This document shows, piece after piece, positions 56,248-63,540 of a stretch of 64,000 bases of DNA. The notes under the pieces are model-generated. The model ran no database searches and was not told the DNA's origin. It saw only the letters and a program-made list of their open reading frames with translations. Source of the DNA: Symbiodinium natans (lineage: Eukaryota > Sar > Dinophyceae > Suessiales > Symbiodiniaceae); NCBI GenBank assembly GCA_905221605.1, contig CAJNDS010000380.1:874001-938000 (forward strand). The letters run 5' to 3'. The number at the start of each line of letters is the position of its first letter. Position 1 is the first letter of the stretch. The position numbers and the translations under genes were made by a program.

Positions 56248-56433
56248 CTTCCATCCCCCAAAGCAAAAAACAAAAAGACACACAACACGCACGCAGACAA
56301 GCACACACACACACAGAGATGTATCCACAAATGTATATACATGTATGTGTACACATAGGTATGTATATAGCAATCGCAACTGACGACAACAGTAACCCAC
56401 AGGGACGGCTAACTTTAGGGCTGCGGGGCGAGT

Positions 56434-56569
56434 GGTTCGCATCTGGAGGGCGAAGGAATGTAGGGAATGACGGCATCGGGTACCCTATACAGTCCCCTAA
56501 AGGGTATACGTAGGGGGCTAGAAGATACTGTACCTCGTTCCCTCATTCCTTCATTCCATACGAAGAACC
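56434..56569. mobile_element. Short inverted-repeat element, family 2, copy 5
   Basis: GGAATGTAGGGAATGACGGC left and GGTTCTTCGTATGGAATGAA (right end reverse-complemented). Carries an internal ACAGTCCCCTAAAGGGTATA. Confidence 0.65.
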
Positions 56570-56589
56570 AATAAGAGCTGGTAAGTTAA

Positions 56590-56703
56590 GTTAAGCCCTA
56601 AACTCTAAACCCCAAACCCCAAACCCCAAACCCCAAACCCCAAACCCTAAACCCTAAACTACCCTAAACCCCAAACCCCAAACCCCAAACCCCAAACCCC
56701 AAG
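56590..56703 (-). repeat. CCCCAAA variant array
   Basis: Two blocks of five or six CCCCAAA units around three CCCTAAA units. Variant-homogenised. Confidence 0.93.
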
Positions 56704-56788
56704 CGAAGTTCGCAGGCCAGGCGCCTGGTAGAGCAAGCGGCCGGCCTCGGCGACCTCACGGATGTCTACGAGGCCCTCTGTTGGCAAG
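56704..56788 (+). CDS. Exon-like block, unknown product
   Basis: Directly follows the CCCCAAA array; frame RSSQARRLVEQAAGLGDLTD then VYEALCWQ, ending CAAG/TCTGGG. Good helical composition. The AT-rich DNA that follows, probably intronic, hosts the retrotransposon in the same orientation. Confidence 0.4.
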
Positions 56789-56814
56789 TCTGGGAGGGTT
56801 TAAGGGTTTGTATA

Positions 56815-56901
56815 TTATGTTCTATATATATATATATATGTTTATTAGTGATATTTTTTATTTAATTATCTATTTATTTACTCGTTTATGTATTTATTTA
56901 T
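56815..56901. repeat. AT-rich insertion site, left side
   Basis: TATATATATGTTTATTAGTG and TATTTATTTAT words up to the element border. The same kind of sequence resumes at 63008. Confidence 0.85.
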
Positions 56902-56973
56902 ATGTTCACTGCTGTGCAGGTTCTTGCAGCCCATAAGTGCCGCACATTTCTGAAATCTCAAGATCAATCGGCA
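56902..56973 (+). repeat. Split direct repeat A1
   Basis: 72 bp identical to A2 (62797-62868). Begins ATGTTCACTGCTGTGCAGG, which contains a CTGC-TGT-GCAG hairpin, and ends CAATCGGCA. Confidence 0.97.
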
Positions 56974-56987
56974 AGGAGAAGGGTAGA

Positions 56988-57359
56988 ATGTCCGGTGCTG
57001 CCATTCAGACCGTTGGTGGCGTCATCACTGTCCTCGCATATCTGCAGTACGCCATTGGTGGCGAGAAGGCTGTTGTGGTCCCCGCTGGCTCACAGCATTG
57101 CCACTGCCAGTGTAGCTGTGAGTGCACTTATCCCTCACTCTGGCTGTGGGCTGGGTGTTTTGTCTTCCTAGTCGCAGCGGCGTTCTATGGACACATACCT
57201 GGCTGGATCTTCAGACGCCTTCAATCTGGCCGGCAAGTTCTGCTTGGTACTGTACGAGGGAGAGAGGAGGTGGCACGAGCGATTGTTGATCCACCAAGTG
57301 CGGGCGAACCAGGACAGCCGCACGAGTGGGTGGTTCGTCATCGCAACTCCCGACGGTGA
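56988..57359 (+). CDS. Leader ORF of the retrotransposon: Cys-rich stretch and membrane segment
   Basis: From ATG 56988: MSGAAIQTVGGVITVLAYLQ, then HCHCQCSCEC, then WLWAGCFVFLVAAAFYG, a good single membrane span, followed by GHIPGWI. After about 57190 this frame turns Arg-rich and looks like a shadow, while the gag-like frame (+1) takes over. I infer that the leader and gag were one protein, joined through a frameshift, an intron or an ancestral indel near 57180-57200. Elements of this kind in dinoflagellates often show such a Cys/His plus hydrophobic start (from memory). Confidence 0.5.
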   Translation: MSGAAIQTVGGVITVLAYLQYAIGGEKAVVVPAGSQHCHCQCSCECTYPSLWLWAGCFVFLVAAAFYGHIPGWIFRRLQSGRQVLLGTVRGREEVARAIVDPPSAGEPGQPHEWVVRHRNSRR

Positions 57360-58464
57360 TGTCTATGCAGAAAGCTTGGCTCCGCCCAATGTGTTGGGCA
57401 TGGTGGTGCTGGATGACGGCCGCGCTCTCCCTCCAGGACTGGCAAGGCGCAACGTCTACCGCTTTGAGGACGGAGTGGTGGGGCAAGCCCCCGGGGCTGG
57501 CCAAATGGCCCACCTTCGAGGTACAGCCGCTCCGGAGTTACAAGCAGTGCAGCTCGAGTTTGACAGCCTGGTCGCGCCCGCTGGACCTGCCGCTCCAGTC
57601 GCCGTTGCTCCAGCCGCTCCCGTTCAGCCTGCAAGCCTTGAACCCGCAGCTGGGCACTCGTGGGTGGTGGCCACAAGTGACGGAGCACGCGTTCGTGGCA
57701 GCTTGGTCCCCTTGCAACAGGTTGTCAGTGGCCACCAGACGGCTCACAAGGGTGTGGCGGCCCTTACAGATGGGTCTGTGGTGTTCGTGGAGCTTGTCGC
57801 CAACCAGGACGTTGCCACCTACGCCAAACCAGCATCGCCGACGCAGCTTGCTCCTCAGGCACTGGCCCCTGTTGTTGCTCAGCCAAGTCAAGCAGACGAT
57901 GCACGGACCCTTGCAGTGCGCTACAATGCAGAGGGCCAGCGTCGGCGTGAGTTTCGTGAAGCGGTCGAGAAGTCCACCGAAAGTGCGTGGACGGATTGGC
58001 CAGTGCGTGGCCCGCGTACCGCAAAGTGGGTGGGGCAGTACATTGCCAACAATGGCGGCTCCACTTTCGCGATGCATAACGCGTGGAGGAGCAACAGTCG
58101 GCTGCAACCTTCAGACAGTGGCGTGCTGGAACACGAGTCCATCTGCAAAGCATTGGAACTGGCGCTGGAATATGACCAGCTCAACCTGGGAGAGCTGGCA
58201 TGCGTCGAACTCCTATGCAGACGCCTGCAGATGCTTCAGTACAGGCGGCGTGAGCGCGTTCTTGGTTCTGCAGCCAGCGGGACTCTGGACGACGAAAGCC
58301 ACTACTTCCTCGGAACAGACCCTACACGAGGCAACTTGTGCGTGTGCCCGGCCCTCAACTCGTGGCTGGGGGAGGAGTTACACAAGGAACACCTTGCGAA
58401 CAAGGAGCAGCGCAAAGCCCGAGAAGAGCGCGCCCTTGTGCGAACCGGGAAAAACAAGCCTTGA
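57187..58464 (+). CDS. Gag-like structural protein of the retrotransposon, 425 codons
   Basis: Residues about 16-60 (GKFCLVLYEGERRWHERLLI ... GWFVIATPDGDVYAE) form the N-terminal domain; about 120-150 and 205-235 are Ala/Pro linkers (VAPAGPAAPVAVAPAAPVQP). From about 240 the main helical domain has FREAVEKSTESAWTDWPVRG, RTAKWVGQYI, LEHESICKALELALEYDQLN and CVELLCRRLQ. The C-terminus is basic (KEQRKAREERALVRTGKNKP). I recognise the EHE-x-YDQLN-x-RRLQ pattern as the capsid-like ORF of dinoflagellate DIRS-type elements; this is from memory, not a search. It likely packages the RNA. No zinc knuckle is visible. It stops at 58462-58464, and the pol frame (+1) is already open. Confidence 0.75.
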   Translation: MDTYLAGSSDAFNLAGKFCLVLYEGERRWHERLLIHQVRANQDSRTSGWFVIATPDGDVYAESLAPPNVLGMVVLDDGRALPPGLARRNVYRFEDGVVGQAPGAGQMAHLRGTAAPELQAVQLEFDSLVAPAGPAAPVAVAPAAPVQPASLEPAAGHSWVVATSDGARVRGSLVPLQQVVSGHQTAHKGVAALTDGSVVFVELVANQDVATYAKPASPTQLAPQALAPVVAQPSQADDARTLAVRYNAEGQRRREFREAVEKSTESAWTDWPVRGPRTAKWVGQYIANNGGSTFAMHNAWRSNSRLQPSDSGVLEHESICKALELALEYDQLNLGELACVELLCRRLQMLQYRRRERVLGSAASGTLDDESHYFLGTDPTRGNLCVCPALNSWLGEELHKEHLANKEQRKAREERALVRTGKNKP

Positions 58465-58573
58465 CCGGCCGCGTCCAGGCGGCCTGTGTGGAGCTGGGAG
58501 TCACACCGTGGCTCCTTGGCTTCTCTTCTTGCTCTTTTGGGCACGCTCTAGTGCCACAGTTTTGCTTGGACCT

Positions 58574-61500
58574 ATGGCGGCTGAGGGTGTAGCTCGTCAA
58601 CGAGACCTTCTCCCTCTGAGGCTGCCTGAAGCCGAGACCGGGATCTTCAATCCGAACATCTGCCGGGCCACCCGTCAGAGAATTAAAAGGAGGCAAGCTG
58701 CCGATGCCTGGATGCATGAAGGAGTGTGCACCATCAATGAACTTTATGGGAGACCTACCAGTGGCATCGGCGCGCCCGTTGGTGCACACGCCGAGGTGCT
58801 GACGAGACTTGAACGTCAGTATCGGCGTGTTGGCGCCCCGGAGCTTCATCCCGAAGAAGCCCTCACGGCGCTTCTCGGCACCATGACGACCTACAGTGAC
58901 GATCGCATGGTGTGCAAGGCGGTTTTTTGCGAAGACTTAGTCTCATGGCCGGAACCTGGCTGTCTCCCTGTTGAGATAGCAGACCTTCTGGAACCGGCAG
59001 TCGGAAACTTGCTAAAACCGCAAGGCATTGAAGAGCTTCTTGCTGAAGAACGAGAGATGAGTCCTTCTGAGCCTTTGAAGCCGTACGTAGATTCTGTTCT
59101 GGCTCACTCTCCCAAACACATGGGAAGATTTTTAAGCAGACTCGCCGAGTCTAAGATGTTAGATTTTGTGCCTGGCACGCGAGCCCACACTGTCGGAGTG
59201 TTTTTTGTTCACAAGAAGAATGGTAAGCTCCGTCTCATTCTTGACACCCGAGCGGCTAATCAGTTCTTCAAGCCCCCTAGGCACAGTAATCTCCCTACTC
59301 CCTCCGCTTGGTGCAGCATCGAAGTTGAAGAAGGTGAGAAGCTGCACACAGCCACAGGAGATGTCGCTGATGCCTTTCATCGCATGCAGTTGCCGAAGCA
59401 CCTCCGGCAGTACTTCCGGCTGCCGGCGATACAGTGCAAGTACCTGGCGAAAAGCAGCTGGCCACTCGGGTGCAAGGCCCAAGACTATGTCACTCCAGAG
59501 TATGCAACGCTACCTATGGGTTGGTGCTGGTCTCTGTTCTTTTGTCAAGAGTTGCTTCAAACTGCAGCTCTGCGCGCGGGATTGCGACAGGAGGACAGAA
59601 TTGAGGATCGATGTTGGGTTGGGCCTGTCTCGGAGGGCAGGGTCCTGCATGCCCAATACGTCGATAACTTTTTCGTTTCTTCAGGCGATCCTGCGCTGAC
59701 GCAAAAGTACTTTGACAAGATGAAGACAATCCTTGAAGAATGGGGCTTTGGGATACACGAGGTCACTGGAGCTCAGACTGTTGTCGAGGGGCTTGGGTTG
59801 GTCATAGATGGCGAAGCCAGCCAAATCTCGCTGACACCTCGGCGGATTTGGAAGCTGCGCCTTGCAGCTTTGGCGCTGCAGCGGCGCCAAGGCGCACCGA
59901 GCCCTAAGATCGTTGAGAAGGTTCTTGGGCATTTCACCTTTGCCATGCTGCTTAGGAGGGAAACGCTTTCCATTTTCAAGTTTGTCTACCAGTACTGTCA
60001 CCGCGACCGCCCTGACAAGATCCTTTGGAAGTATGCCCTCAAAGAGATCCTTCAAGCCTCTTCCTTGCTTCCTCTGATGACGGCAAACTTAAGCATGCCG
60101 TGGGACGCCACACTCACAGCCACTGATAGCAGCGAAGTCGGCTACGGGGTTTGTGAGCGTACAGCTGATCCCGCTGCTGTCGCCGGAACGGCCAGGTGCA
60201 GCGAAGCTTGGAGGTTCTCCGTCGAAGGCTGCATCAAAGCCCGCGAGAGCGCCCTTGGCTTAGATGAGTCCGGGGACGGCCTTCCAGACTTGCTACAGCA
60301 CGAGTGCGCTCGGACATGCGAGAGGGATTTTCGTGAAGTACACCCGAATCTTCTGGATGCTTCAGAATGGCATATAGTCTTTAGTGGAGCTTGGGATTTC
60401 ACTGAAAATATTTTGCGAACTGAAGGGAGAGCGCTTGTTAGTGGCATCCGGCACAAACTGCGCTGTCGCCGCAGTTTAGGCAAGAGGCATGTTTGTTTGG
60501 TTGACAACCTCGCGCTCGCCCTTGCCGTCACCAAGGGCCGAGGGCGCAGCCAGCTGTCGAATCGAACATGCCAGGAGCTTTGCGCCTTGGCCCTAGCCGC
60601 CGATTGCAAGTTCACTACTCGTTGGGTGCCGTCAGAGCGGAATTGCGCAGACAAGCCCTCACGCTTTCCGCGTCTTTGCCCTCTCAAAGACTTTGAGCTC
60701 GCCTGTGGCTGCGCTCGAGGCTCAGTGACATGTGCATCCCGCCCTGGGGAATTGCCTTCTGACGGCCATGGCTTACGAGACCCGGGTGCTGAGCCGGCCT
60801 GGGTCGTCGCCACTGCTGACTACAGCACGGGGCGTCAAGCGAAGCCGGCAGATGCCCCCTTTAGCTGCCGGCACCGCGCAGATCCTCGCTGGGGAGATGT
60901 CCTTCCTGGAGCTCAACAAGGTGCGGCGGGTGGCGACGCAGGACCGCTATGCAGCGGTTCTGCAGACCTTCATGCAGTGGTCGCGGGCCCATCAAGACAT
61001 GAGTTCCTCGTGGGATGCACTCCTGACAGCGTACATCAACGAGTTGTACGCCGAGGGGGCGAATGTTTCCGCCGCGGAGTACGTTTTCGCCGCTTTTCGA
61101 CATCACTTCCCCTCTCACGGCAAGCATGGTGGAAACCCAATGCCCAGGAGCATCCAGGCGCTAGAAGGCTACCGGCTGCTGGCGCCCCCGCAAATGCGCC
61201 TGCCAACCCCTCGAATAGCTTTCGTGGCGGTGGTAGGATGGTTCCTTGTCAAGATGATGGTCGCGATGGCAGTGGCTTTGCTGCTGCAGTGGGACCTGCT
61301 GCTACGACCAGGCGAGCTGATCGGCATGAGCCCCTCGCAGTTGGTCCCACCCACAGATCTTGCAAGTATGAGGCGGTGGGGAGTAGTGCTTGCCCCGAGC
61401 ACGCTTGGAGAGGCAAGCAAGACAAATGTGTTCGACGACAGCGTCCTGCTCAGCCACGACCTCGAGTTCCTGCTGCCGGCGTTAGGCGCATTGCTGAAGA

Positions 61501-62131
61501 CACGGGCGGGTGCGGTGAATCTGTTCCCCTTCACTTGCGCGCAACTGGCGGCAGAGTTCAAGAAAGGCGCGGCGGCTTTGGGCTTAGATCATCTTGGCCT
61601 CACTCTGTACGGCAACCGACATGGAGGCGCAAGCGAGATGCGCTTGAAGGGCATGCCGTTGTCGGAGATCAAGAGGCGAGGCAGGTGGGCGACGGATACC
61701 AGCTTGAGGAGGTACGAAAAGGCCACCTTGGCTCAGCAACAGGTCCACAAGGTGCCTGGGGCGACTCAGCTGTATGGCAGCTTCGTAGAAAGCAGGCTAA
61801 GATCTGCGACACACTTGATGTCAGCGGCGCTCTCGCAGACAGGCGACGGTGCCCTGACAGCTTTGAGCAACCACTTCCTGCCGCTACCGACTCTGTGAGT
61901 GTCTCTGAGTCTACAAGGCGTTTCTTGCGTCAAAAAATGCAGCGTGCGTGCAAGGAAGCAAAGCAGCACAAGCATCAAGTCTTTCTGGAGCTTCTTGGCG
62001 GCCCGTGTGGCATTGCCCGCATTCTGCGCCACCAAGGCTTCGGTGTCGTCACTCTTGACGCCAGGCGTCACCCCAACGAAGACCTCACGAACCCCCATTG
62101 TCCTTGGTGTTGTTCGGGGTTGGATCTCTAG
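58574..62131 (+). CDS. Pol: reverse transcriptase - RNase H (frame continues into methyltransferase-like domain)
   Basis: Start taken at the first Met after gag (MAAEGVARQRDLL); the frame is open upstream to 57326. RT: KNGKLRLILDTRAAN (59216-59260), motif A Asp in TGDVADAFHRMQLP (Asp codon 59360), YATLPMGWCWSLFF, and catalytic box YVDN (59657-59668) where YxDD is usual. RNase H: TATDSSEVGYGV (Asp 60125), RTEGRALV (Glu 60422), CLVDNLAL (Asp 60503), ADKPSR (Asp 60650), so all four acidic positions are present. After about 60760 the frame is the shadow of the recombinase, then from about 61830 it encodes the first part of the methyltransferase-like domain. No protease or DDE integrase. It copies the element RNA to DNA, presumably in the nucleus or cytoplasmic particles. 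Confidence 0.85.
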   Translation: MAAEGVARQRDLLPLRLPEAETGIFNPNICRATRQRIKRRQAADAWMHEGVCTINELYGRPTSGIGAPVGAHAEVLTRLERQYRRVGAPELHPEEALTALLGTMTTYSDDRMVCKAVFCEDLVSWPEPGCLPVEIADLLEPAVGNLLKPQGIEELLAEEREMSPSEPLKPYVDSVLAHSPKHMGRFLSRLAESKMLDFVPGTRAHTVGVFFVHKKNGKLRLILDTRAANQFFKPPRHSNLPTPSAWCSIEVEEGEKLHTATGDVADAFHRMQLPKHLRQYFRLPAIQCKYLAKSSWPLGCKAQDYVTPEYATLPMGWCWSLFFCQELLQTAALRAGLRQEDRIEDRCWVGPVSEGRVLHAQYVDNFFVSSGDPALTQKYFDKMKTILEEWGFGIHEVTGAQTVVEGLGLVIDGEASQISLTPRRIWKLRLAALALQRRQGAPSPKIVEKVLGHFTFAMLLRRETLSIFKFVYQYCHRDRPDKILWKYALKEILQASSLLPLMTANLSMPWDATLTATDSSEVGYGVCERTADPAAVAGTARCSEAWRFSVEGCIKARESALGLDESGDGLPDLLQHECARTCERDFREVHPNLLDASEWHIVFSGAWDFTENILRTEGRALVSGIRHKLRCRRSLGKRHVCLVDNLALALAVTKGRGRSQLSNRTCQELCALALAADCKFTTRWVPSERNCADKPSRFPRLCPLKDFELACGCARGSVTCASRPGELPSDGHGLRDPGAEPAWVVATADYSTGRQAKPADAPFSCRHRADPRWGDVLPGAQQGAAGGDAGPLCSGSADLHAVVAGPSRHEFLVGCTPDSVHQRVVRRGGECFRRGVRFRRFSTSLPLSRQAWWKPNAQEHPGARRLPAAGAPANAPANPSNSFRGGGRMVPCQDDGRDGSGFAAAVGPAATTRRADRHEPLAVGPTHRSCKYEAVGSSACPEHAWRGKQDKCVRRQRPAQPRPRVPAAGVRRIAEDTGGCGESVPLHLRATGGRVQERRGGFGLRSSWPHSVRQPTWRRKRDALEGHAVVGDQEARQVGDGYQLEEVRKGHLGSATGPQGAWGDSAVWQLRRKQAKICDTLDVSGALADRRRCPDSFEQPLPAATDSVSVSESTRRFLRQKMQRACKEAKQHKHQVFLELLGGPCGIARILRHQGFGVVTLDARRHPNEDLTNPHCPWCCSGLDL
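60732..61898 (+). CDS. Tyrosine recombinase of the retrotransposon, 388 codons
   Basis: Overlaps the end of pol in another frame. The N-terminal SAM-like core-binding part (about residues 55-145: TQDRYAAVLQTFMQWSRAHQ, LTAYINELYAEG) is followed by the catalytic domain. Box I Arg in LLLRPGELIG (Arg codon 61305). Box II reads LYGNRHGGAS (Arg 61617, His 61620; Tyr takes the place of the usual first His). KRRGRWATDTSLRRY gives the Trp (61686) and the nucleophile Tyr (61713). All core residues needed for strand cleavage appear present. It should integrate the circular DNA at a short identical core. The first Met is 60732; MAYETRVLS at 60768 is another possible start. Expression in this frame needs frameshifting, re-initiation or splicing. 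Confidence 0.85.
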   Translation: MHPALGNCLLTAMAYETRVLSRPGSSPLLTTARGVKRSRQMPPLAAGTAQILAGEMSFLELNKVRRVATQDRYAAVLQTFMQWSRAHQDMSSSWDALLTAYINELYAEGANVSAAEYVFAAFRHHFPSHGKHGGNPMPRSIQALEGYRLLAPPQMRLPTPRIAFVAVVGWFLVKMMVAMAVALLLQWDLLLRPGELIGMSPSQLVPPTDLASMRRWGVVLAPSTLGEASKTNVFDDSVLLSHDLEFLLPALGALLKTRAGAVNLFPFTCAQLAAEFKKGAAALGLDHLGLTLYGNRHGGASEMRLKGMPLSEIKRRGRWATDTSLRRYEKATLAQQQVHKVPGATQLYGSFVESRLRSATHLMSAALSQTGDGALTALSNHFLPLPTL

Positions 62132-62630
62132 CGGTGCTGTGCTTGGGGTTTGGCTTAAGGCTCCTCAGGGTTTGAAAAGTCGACGCAATGCGCACCTCTA
62201 CAGTGACCTTGGCTCTTGTTTTCGTGGTGTCATTAGGGCTTGTGTGCAGTCTGGACTCCCTTGTATGCTCGAGAAGGCCTTGCGCAATAGGCAGCTCTTC
62301 TTAGCCGAGCTCGTTCAGCTAGGGGTCTGTCAACGCTTCGTCTCTGATTTTTGTCAGTACGGGTCTCGTTGGCGCAGACGCACTCAAGTCCTTGGTTGGC
62401 ATGTCGACTCTCGAGCGCCCTGTCAGATTTGTAGGGGGAGCAATGGGCTGTGCAATCGAACCAGAAAACCGCACATCAGCTTGGCAGGCGCCTCTGCTGG
62501 CGCTTTTCGCTGGCGTCAAGTCGCCCAGCGGTATCCGCGAAACTGGGCCAAAAGTTTCGCCCAACTGCTTGCTCGCAGTTCCTTCAACTCCATCAATCAA
62601 CGCCTTGCGAAGCTGTTCGGGTGTATCTAG
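61979..62630 (+). pseudogene. Methyltransferase-like domain, split by a frameshift and with altered active-site motifs
   Basis: First part in pol frame: VFLELLGGPCGIARILRHQG then FGVVTLDARRHPNEDLTNP, with a SAM-binding motif I-like LELLGGPCG. The continuation lies one frame over from about 62094: IVLGVVRGWISSGAVLGVWL, SDFCQYGSRWRRRTQVLGWH, CNRTRKPHISLAG, RWRQVAQRYPRNWAKSFAQL. The join falls in a run of five C (62092-62096). In C5-cytosine-type methyltransferases and in related dinoflagellate element domains (memory), a Pro-Cys is expected where this copy has KAPQG (Pro-Gln, 62163-62168), and a Glu-Asn where it has LEKAL (62271-62276). So the catalytic Cys appears lost. DIRS elements are known to carry methyltransferase domains; which class this one belongs to needs a profile search. 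Confidence 0.6.
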
Positions 62631-62678
62631 TCTTGTCTTTTTGTTCTTCTCCTTTCCAGTACGTCCTTACGACAGATT

Positions 62679-62800
62679 TGGCACTTTTAGAGAGTTGAGC
62701 TGCTCAAAGTCGCTCGGCTACGCGTGTGGGGCTCGCATACTCGATCCAGCCGCTCGCCGATCTCTCATAAAAAGGTGAGCTGGCAATACAGGCTGCATGT
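62679..62800 (+). repeat. Split direct repeat B1
   Basis: 122 bp matching B2 with one difference (TACGCGTGTGG against TACGCCTGTGG). Contains the hairpin TTGAGC-T-GCTCAA near its start and overlaps A2 by ATGT. Confidence 0.97.
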
Positions 62801-62868
62801 TCACTGCTGTGCAGGTTCTTGCAGCCCATAAGTGCCGCACATTTCTGAAATCTCAAGATCAATCGGCA
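62797..62868 (+). repeat. Split direct repeat A2
   Basis: 72 bp identical to A1, directly joined to B1; followed by a 17-bp spacer (62869-62885) before B2. Confidence 0.97.
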
Positions 62869-62885
62869 CCCAATCCCTCCCACCC

Positions 62886-63007
62886 TGGCACTTTTAGAGA
62901 GTTGAGCTGCTCAAAGTCGCTCGGCTACGCCTGTGGGGCTCGCATACTCGATCCAGCCGCTCGCCGATCTCTCATAAAAAGGTGAGCTGGCAATACAGGC
63001 TGCATGT
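62886..63007 (+). repeat. Split direct repeat B2 (element right end)
   Basis: Same as B1 apart from one base; ends CAGGCTGCATGT, after which AT-rich target DNA (GTATGTACATTTGTATTTA) begins. Confidence 0.97.
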
Positions 63008-63140
63008 GTATGTACATTTGTATTTATTTATATTTATATTCATATTTATATTTATTTTTTAAATTGATGTATTTGTATATCGAAGTATTGTATGTATATG
63101 TATATTAAAGGGTTCATACATATACATATATATATATATG
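63008..63140. repeat. AT-rich insertion site, right side
   Basis: TATTTATATTTATATTCATA and TATATATATATGTG words, like 56815-56901. Confidence 0.85.
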
Positions 63141-63473
63141 TGTTTTCATAGGGTTTAAGGGTTTTTTTAGGATTTTACTGCTTTAAGGCTCATCTTACCC
63201 AAAACACACGGGCCCATGCTTCCGAACTCTTTTGAAAAAAAGCATTGGACCAACATTCAGGGACCATGTAACTCTACACCCTAGGGCTCCGGGGACTCAG
63301 AGGGCCTTTAGGGCTTGCAGAGGTTTAGGGGAAGTTTAGAGCTCAGGGCTTTGGGATGTAGGGGTGACAAAGGCTCAAGTACAGCATTTCGGCTCTCTGA
63401 AGGTTAAGGGTTGCAGGTTTTAGCATTTGAGGATTTCGGGCGCTTTGGACCCTACGGACAACCCCATCCGCAG
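63141..63473. other. Telomere-like spacer
   Basis: Degenerate TTTAGGG derivatives. No gene seen. Confidence 0.5.
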
Positions 63474-63540
63474 GCGCAGATCCTCACGGCCCAGCGGGAG
63501 AAGCGCGGCGTTGCCAGAGCGCCCCTGCCCCCGGCCCAAG
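63474..63540 (+). CDS. Exon-like block
   Basis: Between CATCCGCAG and CAAG/GGGATC. Frame AQILTAQREKRGVARAPLPP + AQ. Could be the next exon after 56704-56788, with the retrotransposon in the intervening intron; phase not established. Confidence 0.35.

Larger units (their letters stand above)
56902..63007 (+). mobile_element. DIRS-type (PAT/Ngaro-like) tyrosine-recombinase retrotransposon
   Basis: 6106 bp, complete. Order: A1 repeat, Cys-rich leader, gag-like ORF, RT-RNase H, tyrosine recombinase, methyltransferase-like domain, B1A2, B2. The split direct repeats (A1 56902-56973; B1 62679-62800; A2 62797-62868; B2 62886-63007) are the hallmark of PAT/Ngaro-type DIRS elements, which integrate through a circular DNA with a tyrosine recombinase and make no target duplication. 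No integrase of DDE type and no long terminal repeats are present. A1/A2 are identical and B1/B2 differ at one base, so the copy is young. Short ATGT is shared at both outer borders and the B1A2 junction, a likely crossover core. Inserted in AT-rich, probably intronic, DNA. Confidence 0.92.

Noticed and set aside
57326-58573. N-terminal 416 residues of the 1601-codon pol frame as real protein
   Set aside because: Trp/Ser/Leu-rich shadow of gag; no domain features until after 58574. Kept only as an open-frame observation.
59159-60813. Minus-strand ORFs antisense to pol and recombinase
   Set aside because: They overlap strongly supported plus-strand domains and show no motifs.
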